Assembly (NCBI GenBank): GCA_902825995.1
Contig: CADEDE010000006.1
Location: 1-57,820, forward strand
Direction of reading: 5' to 3'
Source of the DNA: an uncultured Burkholderiales bacterium
Lineage (GTDB): Bacteria > Pseudomonadota > Gammaproteobacteria > Burkholderiales > Burkholderiaceae_C
Length of the DNA stretch: 57,820 nt
The position numbers were made by a program, and so were the translations under genes. This document shows, piece by piece, positions 50,633 through 57,820 of this stretch. How positions within the stretch are numbered: the stretch's first letter is position 1; each line of letters starts with the position of its first letter. The notes below the pieces were generated by a model. That model had not been told where the DNA came from, did not search any database, and worked only from the letters and a program-made list of their open reading frames with translations.

Positions 50633-51165
50633 GTCGCCTGAATCGCTTCGCACTCGGCTTGCTGTGGACTGTCGCCCTGGCCGGTTGCGGCGCCGAGCTC
50701 GACGAGCTGCAGCAATGGATGGAGCAGCAGCGCCGCGAGGTCCGGCCCAACGTGCCGCCGCTGCAGGCGCCGAAGAAATTCGACCCGCAACCCTATGCCG
50801 CTGCCGACGCCGTCGAGCCCTTCAGCACGCTAAAACTCGCGGTCGCGCTCAAGCGCGACGAACGCGCCCCCAGCTCGCTGCTGGCGGGTGAACTCAAGCG
50901 GCGCAAGGAGCCGCTCGAGGCCTATCCGCTGGACAACATGAATATGGTCGGCAGCGTCAACAAGCAGGGCCGGCCGTTTGCGCTGCTGCGTGTCGATGGC
51001 CTGCTCTACCAAGTCAAGGTCGGCGACTACATGGGCCAGAACTACGGCCGCGTGCTGCGCATCGGCGACGCCGAACTGGTGTTGCGCGAAGTGGTGCAGG
51101 ATGCTGCCGGTGAATGGATCGAGCGCAACAGCACGCTGCAATTGCTGGAGCGGGGGGCGCGATGA
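50629..51165 (+). CDS. pilP: Type IV pilus lipoprotein PilP
   Basis: A 178-residue lipoprotein, lipobox LAGC at about residues 17-20. It continues AELDELQQWMEQQRREVRPNVPPL, which contacts PilN/PilO, and has a C-terminal HR-like beta domain (LRVDGLLYQVKVGDYMGQNYGRV) that docks onto secretin PilQ. ATG 50629 overlaps the pilO stop; the pilP stop overlaps the pilQ leader. Confidence 0.97.
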   Translation: MSRLNRFALGLLWTVALAGCGAELDELQQWMEQQRREVRPNVPPLQAPKKFDPQPYAAADAVEPFSTLKLAVALKRDERAPSSLLAGELKRRKEPLEAYPLDNMNMVGSVNKQGRPFALLRVDGLLYQVKVGDYMGQNYGRVLRIGDAELVLREVVQDAAGEWIERNSTLQLLERGAR

Positions 51166-51188
51166 AGAATCCGAAGGAGAAGCACATC

Positions 51189-53291
51189 ATGATGAAGTGG
51201 CGGGCATGGGGTGTCGCGGCGGTGCTGGCAATCGGCGCACCGGCCACGGCCCTGGCGCAAAGCGTGATCCAGTCGATCACCAGCAGCCAGCAATCGGGCA
51301 GCGAGGTGGTGCGCATCGAGCTGAGCGAGGCCTTGGCGGCGGTGCCGGTGGGTTTCGCGATCCAGGCGCCACCGCGCATTGCCATCGACCTTCCCGGCGT
51401 GGGCAGCGCCCTGGGCCGGCCCTCGGTCGAACTGAACCAGGGCAACCTGCGCTCGGTGAATGTGGCGCAGGCGGGGGAGCGCACGCGCCTGGTGCTCAAC
51501 CTCAAGCAGGCCGCGACCTACCGCGCACAGCTCGACGGCAAGGCCCTGCTGATCATTGTTGATACCGGTGTGCCGGCCAGCGCGACCGTGGCGGCGGCCC
51601 CGGTCGGCGCGGCGCCGAGCGGCAATTTCGCACAGCCGCAAAACCGCGAGCAGCAGGCGCTGCGCGAGATCGATTTCCGCCGTGGCGGCGACGGCGCCGG
51701 CCGCGTCATCGTCAGCCTGCCCAGCAGCCAGGTGGGTGTCGATATCCGCCAGCAGGGCACCGGCCTGGTGGTCGAGTTCCTGCGCTCGGCGGTGCCCGAC
51801 AGCCTGCGTCGGCGCCTGGATGTCACCGACTTCGGCACGCCGGTGCAATCCATCACCACCTCGCAAAGCGGCGACCGCGTGCGCATGGTGATCGAGCCGC
51901 GCGGCAACTGGGAGCACAGCGCCTACCAGAGCGATAACCAGTTCGTGGTCGAAATCCGGCCGGTGCGCGTCGATCCGAACAAGCTCACGCAAGGCCCCGG
52001 TTACCAGGGCGAAAAGCTGAGCCTGAATTTCCAGAATATCGAAGTCCGCTCGCTGTTGCAGGTGATTGCCGACTTCACCAACTTCAACGTCGTGACCAGC
52101 GATACCGTCACCGGCAACCTCACCCTGCGCCTGAAAGACGTGCCCTGGGACCAGGCCCTGGACATCATCCTGCAGGCCAAGGGCCTGGGCCTGCGCAAGA
52201 GCGGCAATGTGATCTGGATCGCACCCAAGGACGAACTGGCGATCAAGGAGCAGGCCGAGCTCGAAGCCGGCAAGAAGAAGACCGAACTCGAACCGGTGCG
52301 CACGCAAAGCTTCCAGCTGAACTACACCAAGGCCGACGAAGTTGCCAAGGGTCTGGTGGGGCAGGGCGCCAGCGGTGGCGGCGGCCAGTCGTCACGCATC
52401 CTGTCGCCGCGCGGCAGCGTGATCTCCGAACAACGCACCAACCAGCTGTTCGTTACCGACATCCCGTCCAAGCTCGAAGAAATCCAGGCGCTGATCGCCA
52501 AGATCGATATCCCCGTGCGCCAGGTGCTGATCGAGGCGCGCATCGTCGAGGCCAACGACACCTTCGGCAAATCGCTGGGCGTCAAGCTGGGTGGTGCGGC
52601 ACAAAATCTGTCGGGGGGCTTGCACCGGGTTGCCGTCGGCGGAATCACAGGGCCAGGCCGCGGCAGTCCGACGGGTGGCGTTCTCGACTCGTCGCCCTTT
52701 GTTAACTTGCCAGCTTTAGGCCAGGGCGGCTTCGATCCGGCAACCTTCGCGGTGTCCTTGTTCAACAGCGGGGCAACGCGATATCTCAACCTGGAGATCT
52801 CGGCGCTGGAGGCTGACGGCAAGGGCAAGATCGTATCGAGCCCGCGCATCGTCACGGCCGACCAGGTCAAGGCCTTGATCAGCCAGGGCACCAAGATTCC
52901 GTTCCAGAAATCGACCAGTTCAGGCGCCACGTCAGTGGAATTCATCGAAGCTTCACTGAAGCTCGAAGTGACACCCCAGATCACGCCCGAAGGCAATGTG
53001 ATCCTGGATGTGCAGGTCAACAAGGACAGCCTGGGCACACTCACCGCGCTGGGTCGCGAGATCAACATCAAGCAGGTCAAGACCCAGGTTCTCGTCGAGA
53101 ACGGCGGTACGGTGGTTATTGGCGGTATCTTCGAGCAGAACGATTCGACGGCCGAGACGAAGGTGCCGTTCCTGGGCGACGTGCCCGTTTTGGGCAACCT
53201 GTTCAAGACTCGCACGCGCGACAGTTCACGCACCGAATTGCTCGTTTTCCTGACGCCGCGCGTGGTCAGCGAGCGCAGCGTTGCACGCTAG
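51189..53291 (+). CDS. pilQ: Type IV pilus secretin PilQ
   Basis: An outer-membrane secretin for pilus exit, 700 residues. Signal peptide MMKWRAWGVAAVLAIGAPATALA, two AMIN domains (about 25-120 and 150-245), N0/N1 domains (LSLNFQNIEVRSLLQVIADFTN), then the secretin domain ending VPFLGDVPVLGNLFKT. ATG 51189 is chosen for its AAGGAGA 8 nt upstream; ATG 51162, overlapping pilP, would add MKNPKEKHI before the signal. It has no long variable insert. Confidence 0.97.
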   Translation: MMKWRAWGVAAVLAIGAPATALAQSVIQSITSSQQSGSEVVRIELSEALAAVPVGFAIQAPPRIAIDLPGVGSALGRPSVELNQGNLRSVNVAQAGERTRLVLNLKQAATYRAQLDGKALLIIVDTGVPASATVAAAPVGAAPSGNFAQPQNREQQALREIDFRRGGDGAGRVIVSLPSSQVGVDIRQQGTGLVVEFLRSAVPDSLRRRLDVTDFGTPVQSITTSQSGDRVRMVIEPRGNWEHSAYQSDNQFVVEIRPVRVDPNKLTQGPGYQGEKLSLNFQNIEVRSLLQVIADFTNFNVVTSDTVTGNLTLRLKDVPWDQALDIILQAKGLGLRKSGNVIWIAPKDELAIKEQAELEAGKKKTELEPVRTQSFQLNYTKADEVAKGLVGQGASGGGGQSSRILSPRGSVISEQRTNQLFVTDIPSKLEEIQALIAKIDIPVRQVLIEARIVEANDTFGKSLGVKLGGAAQNLSGGLHRVAVGGITGPGRGSPTGGVLDSSPFVNLPALGQGGFDPATFAVSLFNSGATRYLNLEISALEADGKGKIVSSPRIVTADQVKALISQGTKIPFQKSTSSGATSVEFIEASLKLEVTPQITPEGNVILDVQVNKDSLGTLTALGREINIKQVKTQVLVENGGTVVIGGIFEQNDSTAETKVPFLGDVPVLGNLFKTRTRDSSRTELLVFLTPRVVSERSVAR

Positions 53292-53300
53292 TGTCGTTTC

Positions 53301-53891
53301 GTGGGGCCGGGCGCGCTGGGTCGAGCCGATAACCGGGCGTTGATCGCCCTCGTCGGCATGCCCGGCAGTGGCAAATCCACGGTCGGTCGGCACGTGGCAC
53401 GCCAACTCGGGCTGCCCTTCATCGACACCGACCCGTTGATCGAGCGGCGCATCGGCTGCTCGATTCGCGACTACTTCGAGACCCAGGGCGAAGCGGCCTT
53501 TCGCGACATCGAACAGGCGGTGATCGGCGATGTCACACAGCTTGACGCGCATGTGGTGGCCACCGGCGGCGGCGCGGTCTTGCGCGAAGCCAACCGGCAT
53601 GCGCTGCACGATCGGACCACGGTGATTTACCTGCGCTCGACGCCCGACGAACTGTCGCGGCGCCTGCGGCACGACACGCATCGACCGCTGCTGCAGCAAG
53701 GCGGCGCCGACCTGCTGCGCCGCCTGCGCGGGCTGTTCCAGGAGCGCGACCCGCTGTACCGGCGCACGGCGCATTTCGTCATCGAAACCGGCCGGCTTTC
53801 GGTGCATACGCTGGTGAACATGGTCCTGATGCAACTCGAACTCGCCGGCGTCGTGCCGCTGGCGGGCGACCGGCGAGCTCCGCACCCGTAA
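53301..53891 (+). CDS. aroK: Shikimate kinase
   Basis: A 196-residue kinase that phosphorylates shikimate in the chorismate pathway. P-loop GMPGSGKST (about 19-27), shikimate-binding [20 protein letters not shown] and the lid RPLLQ are visible. GTG 53301 is the only start that preserves the first beta strand (ALIALVGM). It follows pilQ by 9 bp and precedes aroB by 10 bp, the usual pilQ-aroK-aroB order. Confidence 0.96.
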   Translation: MGPGALGRADNRALIALVGMPGSGKSTVGRHVARQLGLPFIDTDPLIERRIGCSIRDYFETQGEAAFRDIEQAVIGDVTQLDAHVVATGGGAVLREANRHALHDRTTVIYLRSTPDELSRRLRHDTHRPLLQQGGADLLRRLRGLFQERDPLYRRTAHFVIETGRLSVHTLVNMVLMQLELAGVVPLAGDRRAPHP

Positions 53892-53901
53892 ACTTGGCGC
53901 C

Positions 53902-55005
53902 ATGCCGAGTTCGCCCGTACCCACCGCATGCCGTGTGCCGATCGCCCTTGGCGATCGCAGCTACGACATTGTTATCGGCAGCGGCCTGTGGCATGACGCA
54001 GCCGCATGGCAAGGCTTGCCGCGCGCGGCCACCGCGCTGATGGTCAGCAACCCGGCCGTCGCCAGGCTCTACGCCCTTGCCTTGCGCGAGGCCCTGGCGC
54101 CGCACTTCAAGCGCATCCTCACGCTCGAGTTGCCCGACGGCGAAGCGCACAAGGACTGGGCTTCGCTGAACCTGATCTTCGAGCGCTTGCTCAGCGAGGG
54201 TTGCGACCGCAAGACGGTGTTGTTTGCACTCGGTGGCGGTGTGGTCGGCGACATGACCGGCTTTGCCGCCGCCAGCTACATGCGCGGCGTGCCCTTCGTG
54301 CAGGTGCCGACGACGTTGCTGGCGCAGGTGGATTCGTCGGTCGGCGGCAAGACCGCCATCAACCACCCGTTGGGCAAGAACATGATCGGCGCGTTCTACC
54401 AGCCGCTGCGCGTGGTCTGCGATCTCGACACCTTGGACACTTTGCCCGACCGAGAATTGTCGGCGGGGCTGGCCGAGGTCATCAAGTACGGCCCCATCGC
54501 CGATGCGGATTTCTTCGACTGGATCGAGGCCAAGCTCGATGCCTTGCTGGCGCGCGACCGGCAGGCACTGGCCCATGCTGTGCAACGCTCGTGCCAGATC
54601 AAGGCGGCCGTGGTTGCCGAAGACGAACGCGAAAACGGCCTGCGTGCGATTCTCAACTTCGGCCACACCTTCGGCCATGCGATCGAGGCCGGGTTGGGCT
54701 ACGGCGTGTGGCTGCATGGCGAGGCGGTCGGTTGCGGCATGGTGCTGGCCAGCGAGTTGTCGGTGCGGCTGGGCCTGATGCCTGCCGCCTTCGCCGGGCG
54801 TCTGCGGCGCCTGTGTGAACGCGCGCGTCTGCCGGTGCGCGCCCCCGATCTCGGCGCCGAGCGCTATCTCGAACTGATGCGCATTGACAAGAAGAGCGAA
54901 GGCGGCGAGTTGCGCTTTGTGCTGATCGAGGCCCTCGGCCGCGCCACGCTGCGCGCGGTGCCCGATGCCGAGGTGCGCGCGACCCTCGCTGCCCACCTGG
55001 CCTGA
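53902..55005 (+). CDS. aroB: 3-dehydroquinate synthase
   Basis: A 367-residue NAD- and metal-dependent enzyme converting DAHP to dehydroquinate. It has the [19 protein letters not shown] dinucleotide region (about 112-130), [22 protein letters not shown], the metal-ligand Glu in [11 protein letters not shown], and HTFGHAIE with the zinc His residues. ATG 53902 is supported by the [12 protein letters not shown]-terminus. Part of a rightward cluster with aroK and dgt. Confidence 0.98.
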   Translation: MPSSPVPTACRVPIALGDRSYDIVIGSGLWHDAAAWQGLPRAATALMVSNPAVARLYALALREALAPHFKRILTLELPDGEAHKDWASLNLIFERLLSEGCDRKTVLFALGGGVVGDMTGFAAASYMRGVPFVQVPTTLLAQVDSSVGGKTAINHPLGKNMIGAFYQPLRVVCDLDTLDTLPDRELSAGLAEVIKYGPIADADFFDWIEAKLDALLARDRQALAHAVQRSCQIKAAVVAEDERENGLRAILNFGHTFGHAIEAGLGYGVWLHGEAVGCGMVLASELSVRLGLMPAAFAGRLRRLCERARLPVRAPDLGAERYLELMRIDKKSEGGELRFVLIEALGRATLRAVPDAEVRATLAAHLA

Positions 55006-55008
55006 CCC

Positions 55009-56163
55009 ATGTTGGCCCGCTATGCCTGCGACCCGGAGCATACGCGCGGTCGGCGCATCGGCGAGCCGCCCTCGCCGCCGCGCACCGAGTACCAGCGTGA
55101 TCGCGACCGCATCGTGCACAGCACGGCGTTCCGGCGCCTGGTCTATAAAACCCAGGTCTTCGTCAACCACGAGGGCGACCTGTTCCGTACACGGCTCACG
55201 CACTCGCTCGAGGTGGCGCAGCTCGGCCGCTCGATTGCGCGCACGCTGCAACTGAACGAAGACCTGGTCGAGGCCATCGCGCTGGCGCACGATCTCGGCC
55301 ACACCCCCTTCGGCCACGCCGGGCAGGATGCGCTGCACGACTGCATGAAGGAGTACGGCGGCTTTGAGCACAACCTGCAAAGCCTGCGCGTGGTCGATCG
55401 GCTCGAGCAGCGCTATCCGGCTTTCGACGGCCTGAACCTGTGCCTGGAAACGCGCGAAGGCCTCCTGAAGCGCTGCCCGGCGCGCGTCGCCGCCGCGCTC
55501 GAAGCCGCCGAACCGGACGGCGTGGCACGGCGTTTCCTGGCTGGCCAGCAAGCCAGCCTGGAAGCGCAGTTGATCGACCTGGTCGACGAAATTGCCTACA
55601 GCGCCCACGATATCGACGACGGCGTGCGCTCCGGCCTGCTCGCGTTCGAGCCACTGCAAGCTGTACCGCTGTTCATGCAGCACTGCCAAGCGGCGCGCAC
55701 CCAGTATCCGCAGCTGGCCGAGCAGCCGAGGCGGCTGCTGGCAGAAACGCTGCGGCGCATGTTGTCGGCGCAGGTGGAGGATGCGATTGCGGCCACGCAG
55801 GCGCAGATCGAACACCACCGGCCGCACAGCGCCGATGCGGTGCGCCGGCTGCCGCCGCTGGTGTGCTTCAGCGAACCGATGCGCGAGCAGAGCGCGCATT
55901 TGAAGCGTTTTCTGTTTGCCGGGCTGTACCGCCACCCGCAGGTGACGAGCACCACCGAACGTGCATGCGATATCGTGCGCGCGCTGTTTGCCGCCTACGT
56001 TGCGCTGCCAACCCAGATGCCGGACGAGCAGGCGAGCGGTTTTGACCGACGGGGCCACCGCGTGGTCGCCGACTACATCGCCGGCATGACCGACCGCTTC
56101 GCCAGCCGCGAATATGCGCGGCTGACGGGCCGGCAGGCCTTCGCGCTGCCGTCTGCAGTGTGA
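55009..56163 (+). CDS. dgt: dGTPase-like HD-domain triphosphohydrolase
   Basis: A 384-residue deoxyguanosinetriphosphate triphosphohydrolase-like protein (type 2). It contains TEYQRDRDRIVHSTAFRRLVYKTQVF, a TRLTHSLEVAQLGRSIAR opening, and the HD motif AHDLGHTPFGHAGQDAL (metal-binding His/Asp about 100-108), with DEIAYSAHDIDDG near residue 200. Hydrolyses dNTPs to deoxynucleoside and triphosphate; the exact substrate may be broader than dGTP. Starts 3 nt beyond aroB. Confidence 0.95.
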   Translation: MLARYACDPEHTRGRRIGEPPSPPRTEYQRDRDRIVHSTAFRRLVYKTQVFVNHEGDLFRTRLTHSLEVAQLGRSIARTLQLNEDLVEAIALAHDLGHTPFGHAGQDALHDCMKEYGGFEHNLQSLRVVDRLEQRYPAFDGLNLCLETREGLLKRCPARVAAALEAAEPDGVARRFLAGQQASLEAQLIDLVDEIAYSAHDIDDGVRSGLLAFEPLQAVPLFMQHCQAARTQYPQLAEQPRRLLAETLRRMLSAQVEDAIAATQAQIEHHRPHSADAVRRLPPLVCFSEPMREQSAHLKRFLFAGLYRHPQVTSTTERACDIVRALFAAYVALPTQMPDEQASGFDRRGHRVVADYIAGMTDRFASREYARLTGRQAFALPSAV

Positions 56164-56178
56164 ACAGGCCCTAGCACG

Positions 56179-56880
56179 ATGGCCCGCCCACCGCGCCTCG
56201 CGCTGGCCGGCGAACTGCACTACCTGCTGCAGCGCGGCCACAACCACCACGATGTATTTGCCGACGATGGCGACCGCGAGGCGTACCTGACGATGCTGCG
56301 CGACGCCGCGGCTCAGTACGGCGTGGCGATCCATGCCTACGCCCTGCTGCCGTCTGAAGTGCATTTGTTGGCCACCCCGGCCCATGGCGAATCGCTCAGC
56401 CGGCTGATGCAGTCGCTGGGCCGCCGTTATGTCACCGCCTACAACCGACGGCACCGTCGCAGTGGCGCCTTGTGGGCCGGGCGTTTTTGCGCCGGTTTGA
56501 TCGACGGCGCCGCATTCGGGGCCGATGCGGTGGTCCACGTCGAGGCTCTGCCGGTACGGGCCGGCTTGTCAATGTTCGAGGCCGACTGGCCCTGGTCGAG
56601 CGCAGCGCACCACCTCGGTCGCCGACGTGACCTGCTGATTACTGAACACCCGGCCTATTGGGCTTTGGGCAACACACCCTTTGAAAGAGAGTTGGCGCAC
56701 GCTCATAGATTGCGCGATGGTGTGCCTGAGGCGATGGCGGCGGCCTTCGCGACCACGGCGCTTCGCGGCCGCGCGCTGGGGCCGACTGTGTTCAGTGCCC
56801 GAATCGCTGCGCAAAGCGGCCTGAACCTCCAGGCCAAAGCGCGTGGCCGGCCCGCACGCGGCGGTGGTTCGAAAACCTAA
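56179..56880 (+). CDS. RAYT-like (IS200/Y1) transposase with substituted catalytic residues
   Basis: A 233-residue protein of the REP-associated tyrosine transposase family, of the kind that starts MARPPRL and contains VFADDGDREAYLTMLRDAA. The expected HUH motif (NHVHLL) reads SEVHLL (Glu60-Val-His62). The expected catalytic Tyr (RYIELNPVRAG) is replaced by His120 (VHVEALPVRAG). Other family positions (LWAGRF, WPWSSAAHH, YWALGNTPFERE) are intact. It is therefore probably unable to cut DNA by the usual chemistry, yet the frame is open and full length. It lies between dgt and gltB. Confidence 0.88.
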   Translation: MARPPRLALAGELHYLLQRGHNHHDVFADDGDREAYLTMLRDAAAQYGVAIHAYALLPSEVHLLATPAHGESLSRLMQSLGRRYVTAYNRRHRRSGALWAGRFCAGLIDGAAFGADAVVHVEALPVRAGLSMFEADWPWSSAAHHLGRRRDLLITEHPAYWALGNTPFERELAHAHRLRDGVPEAMAAAFATTALRGRALGPTVFSARIAAQSGLNLQAKARGRPARGGGSKT

Positions 56881-57017
56881 AAAAGATTGTCCCCATTTAA
56901 TTTTGATTTGATGGATATTAGAAGATAATTCGAGTCTGACCCTAATTAAATCTGCTTGTCTGGATTGTTGCGTCGCAGTAACCTTGCCTTCCCGCGAATA
57001 GGTCTCTGGAGAACGCC
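56881..57017. other. AT-rich intergenic region between the RAYT gene and gltB
   Basis: Markedly AT-rich for this genome. It begins AAAAAAGATTGTCCCC and includes CGAGTCTGACCC about 45 bp later, sequences I associate with the flanks of RAYT genes in betaproteobacteria. A GATAAT at about 56925 could be a -10 for gltB, but the -35 is poor. Confidence 0.5.
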
Positions 57018-57820
57018 ATGACCCAGCCTGCCCCGCAATCCATCCCAACGTCGCCCGCCGAGGCGCTCGTCGCCGCTGCGGCCCATGGCCTGTACGGCCC
57101 GGCGCATGAACACGATGCCTGCGGTGTCGGTTTCGTGGCCCACATCAAGGGCCAGCGCGCCCACGGCATCGTCGAGCAGGGCCTGCGCATCCTGGCCAAC
57201 CTCGACCACCGTGGCGCCGTCGGCGCCGACAAGCTGATGGGCGACGGCGCCGGCATCCTGATCCAGATTCCCGACGAGTTCTACCGCACCGAGATGGCGG
57301 TACAGGGCGTCGAATTGCCACCGCCGGGCGAATACGGCGTGGGCATGGTCTTCCTGCCCAAGGAGCACGCGTCGCGCCTGGCCTGCGAGCAGGAGCTCGC
57401 GCGCGCGGTCAAGGCCGAGGGCCAGGTGCTGCTCGGGTGGCGCGATGTGCCGGTGGATCCGCAGATGCCGATGTCGCCGGCCGTGCGCGCCAAGGAGCCG
57501 GTGATCCGGCAGATCTTCATCGGCCGTGGCCCCGACGTGATCGTGCCCGATGCGCTGGAGCGCAAGCTCTACGTCATCCGCAAGACCGCCAGTTCCGCGA
57601 TCCAGGCGCTCAAGTTGACGCACGGCCGCGAGTACTACGTGCCCAGCATGAGCTGCCGCACGGTGATCTACAAGGGCCTGCTGCTGGCCGATCAGGTGGG
57701 CCAGTACTACCTCGACCTGCAAGACCCGCGTACCGTGTCGGCGCTGGCCCTGGTGCACCAACGCTTCTCCACCAACACCTTCCCCGAGTGGCCGCTGGCG
57801 CACCCCTACCGCATGGTCGC
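57018..57820 (+). CDS. gltB: Glutamate synthase large subunit (partial, C-terminus outside window)
   Basis: First 267 residues of NADPH-GOGAT alpha chain, which transfers the glutamine amide nitrogen to 2-oxoglutarate. The Ntn-type glutaminase nucleophile is Cys35 in HEHDACGVGFVAH, so a propeptide of about 34 residues would be removed. NLDHRGAVGADK, GDGAGILIQIP, and LVHQRFSTNTFPEWPLAHPYR are all present. ATG 57018 has GGAG 10 nt upstream. It continues past the right edge. Confidence 0.98.
   Translation, partial: MTQPAPQSIPTSPAEALVAAAAHGLYGPAHEHDACGVGFVAHIKGQRAHGIVEQGLRILANLDHRGAVGADKLMGDGAGILIQIPDEFYRTEMAVQGVELPPPGEYGVGMVFLPKEHASRLACEQELARAVKAEGQVLLGWRDVPVDPQMPMSPAVRAKEPVIRQIFIGRGPDVIVPDALERKLYVIRKTASSAIQALKLTHGREYYVPSMSCRTVIYKGLLLADQVGQYYLDLQDPRTVSALALVHQRFSTNTFPEWPLAHPYRMV

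Noticed and set aside
53779-56538. 919-codon minus-strand open frame across aroB, dgt and the RAYT gene
   Set aside because: His/Gln/Arg-rich shadow without domain signature; all sense genes here are recognisable.

Overview
This 57.8-kb, GC-rich window comes from the chromosome of a betaproteobacterium, almost certainly order Burkholderiales (Comamonadaceae / Rubrivivax-Leptothrix neighbourhood). The evidence is gene order and protein type: metK-lpxL-lpxL-dapF-DUF484-xerC, lptM-lysA divergent from cyaY, mrcA divergent from pilMNOPQ-aroK-aroB-dgt-gltB, and trimeric porins. I see no rRNA, tRNA, CRISPR or plasmid/phage genes. Both edges cut a gene: metK on the left and gltB on the right.

Layout. 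1-5.5 kb: SAM synthetase with a candidate SAM-II riboswitch, two lipid A acyltransferases, DAP epimerase, DUF484 and XerC. 5-9.3 kb: a lipoprotein, an RlmI-type rRNA methyltransferase, an Lrp-family regulator and GlmS. 9.4-21.3 kb: a leftward accessory block. It holds an MFS transporter, an aldo/keto reductase, and a seven-gene liv-type ABC importer cluster fused in operon style to two acyl-CoA ligases and a small unknown protein. A divergent Crp/Fnr regulator faces it across a TGTCG-N6-CGACA palindrome. 21.4-23.3 kb: a lower-GC two-gene island (AAA15 ATPase plus RloB-like protein), which looks like an AbiL/PARIS-type anti-phage system. 24.4-35.8 kb: a type II secretion locus (gspG-H-I-J-K-L-M-N-D-E-F leftward, gspC rightward). 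35.8-39.4 kb: cobT, ilvA and osmC, enclosed by two 172-bp inverted copies of one repeat. 39.4-43.7 kb: coq7, two porins and a DUF3047 lipoprotein. 43.8-57.8 kb: lysA/lptM, cyaY, PBP1A, the type IV pilus alignment/secretin operon, shikimate genes, a dNTPase, a degenerate RAYT transposase and gltB.

Palindromic repeats recur throughout. At least three families sit between genes of the liv and gsp operons, at convergent gene ends, and once in frame inside a transporter gene. They coexist with a RAYT-type transposase whose catalytic residues are substituted.

The most interesting observations are the SAM-II-like leader of metK, the RloA/RloB-type defence pair, the paired 172-bp elements, a coding repeat shared by an MFS protein and the gspJ-gspK junction, a strongly base-paired porin leader, and the transporter-ligase cluster with its candidate operator. 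All functional calls come from reading motifs and gene order; no database search was run.
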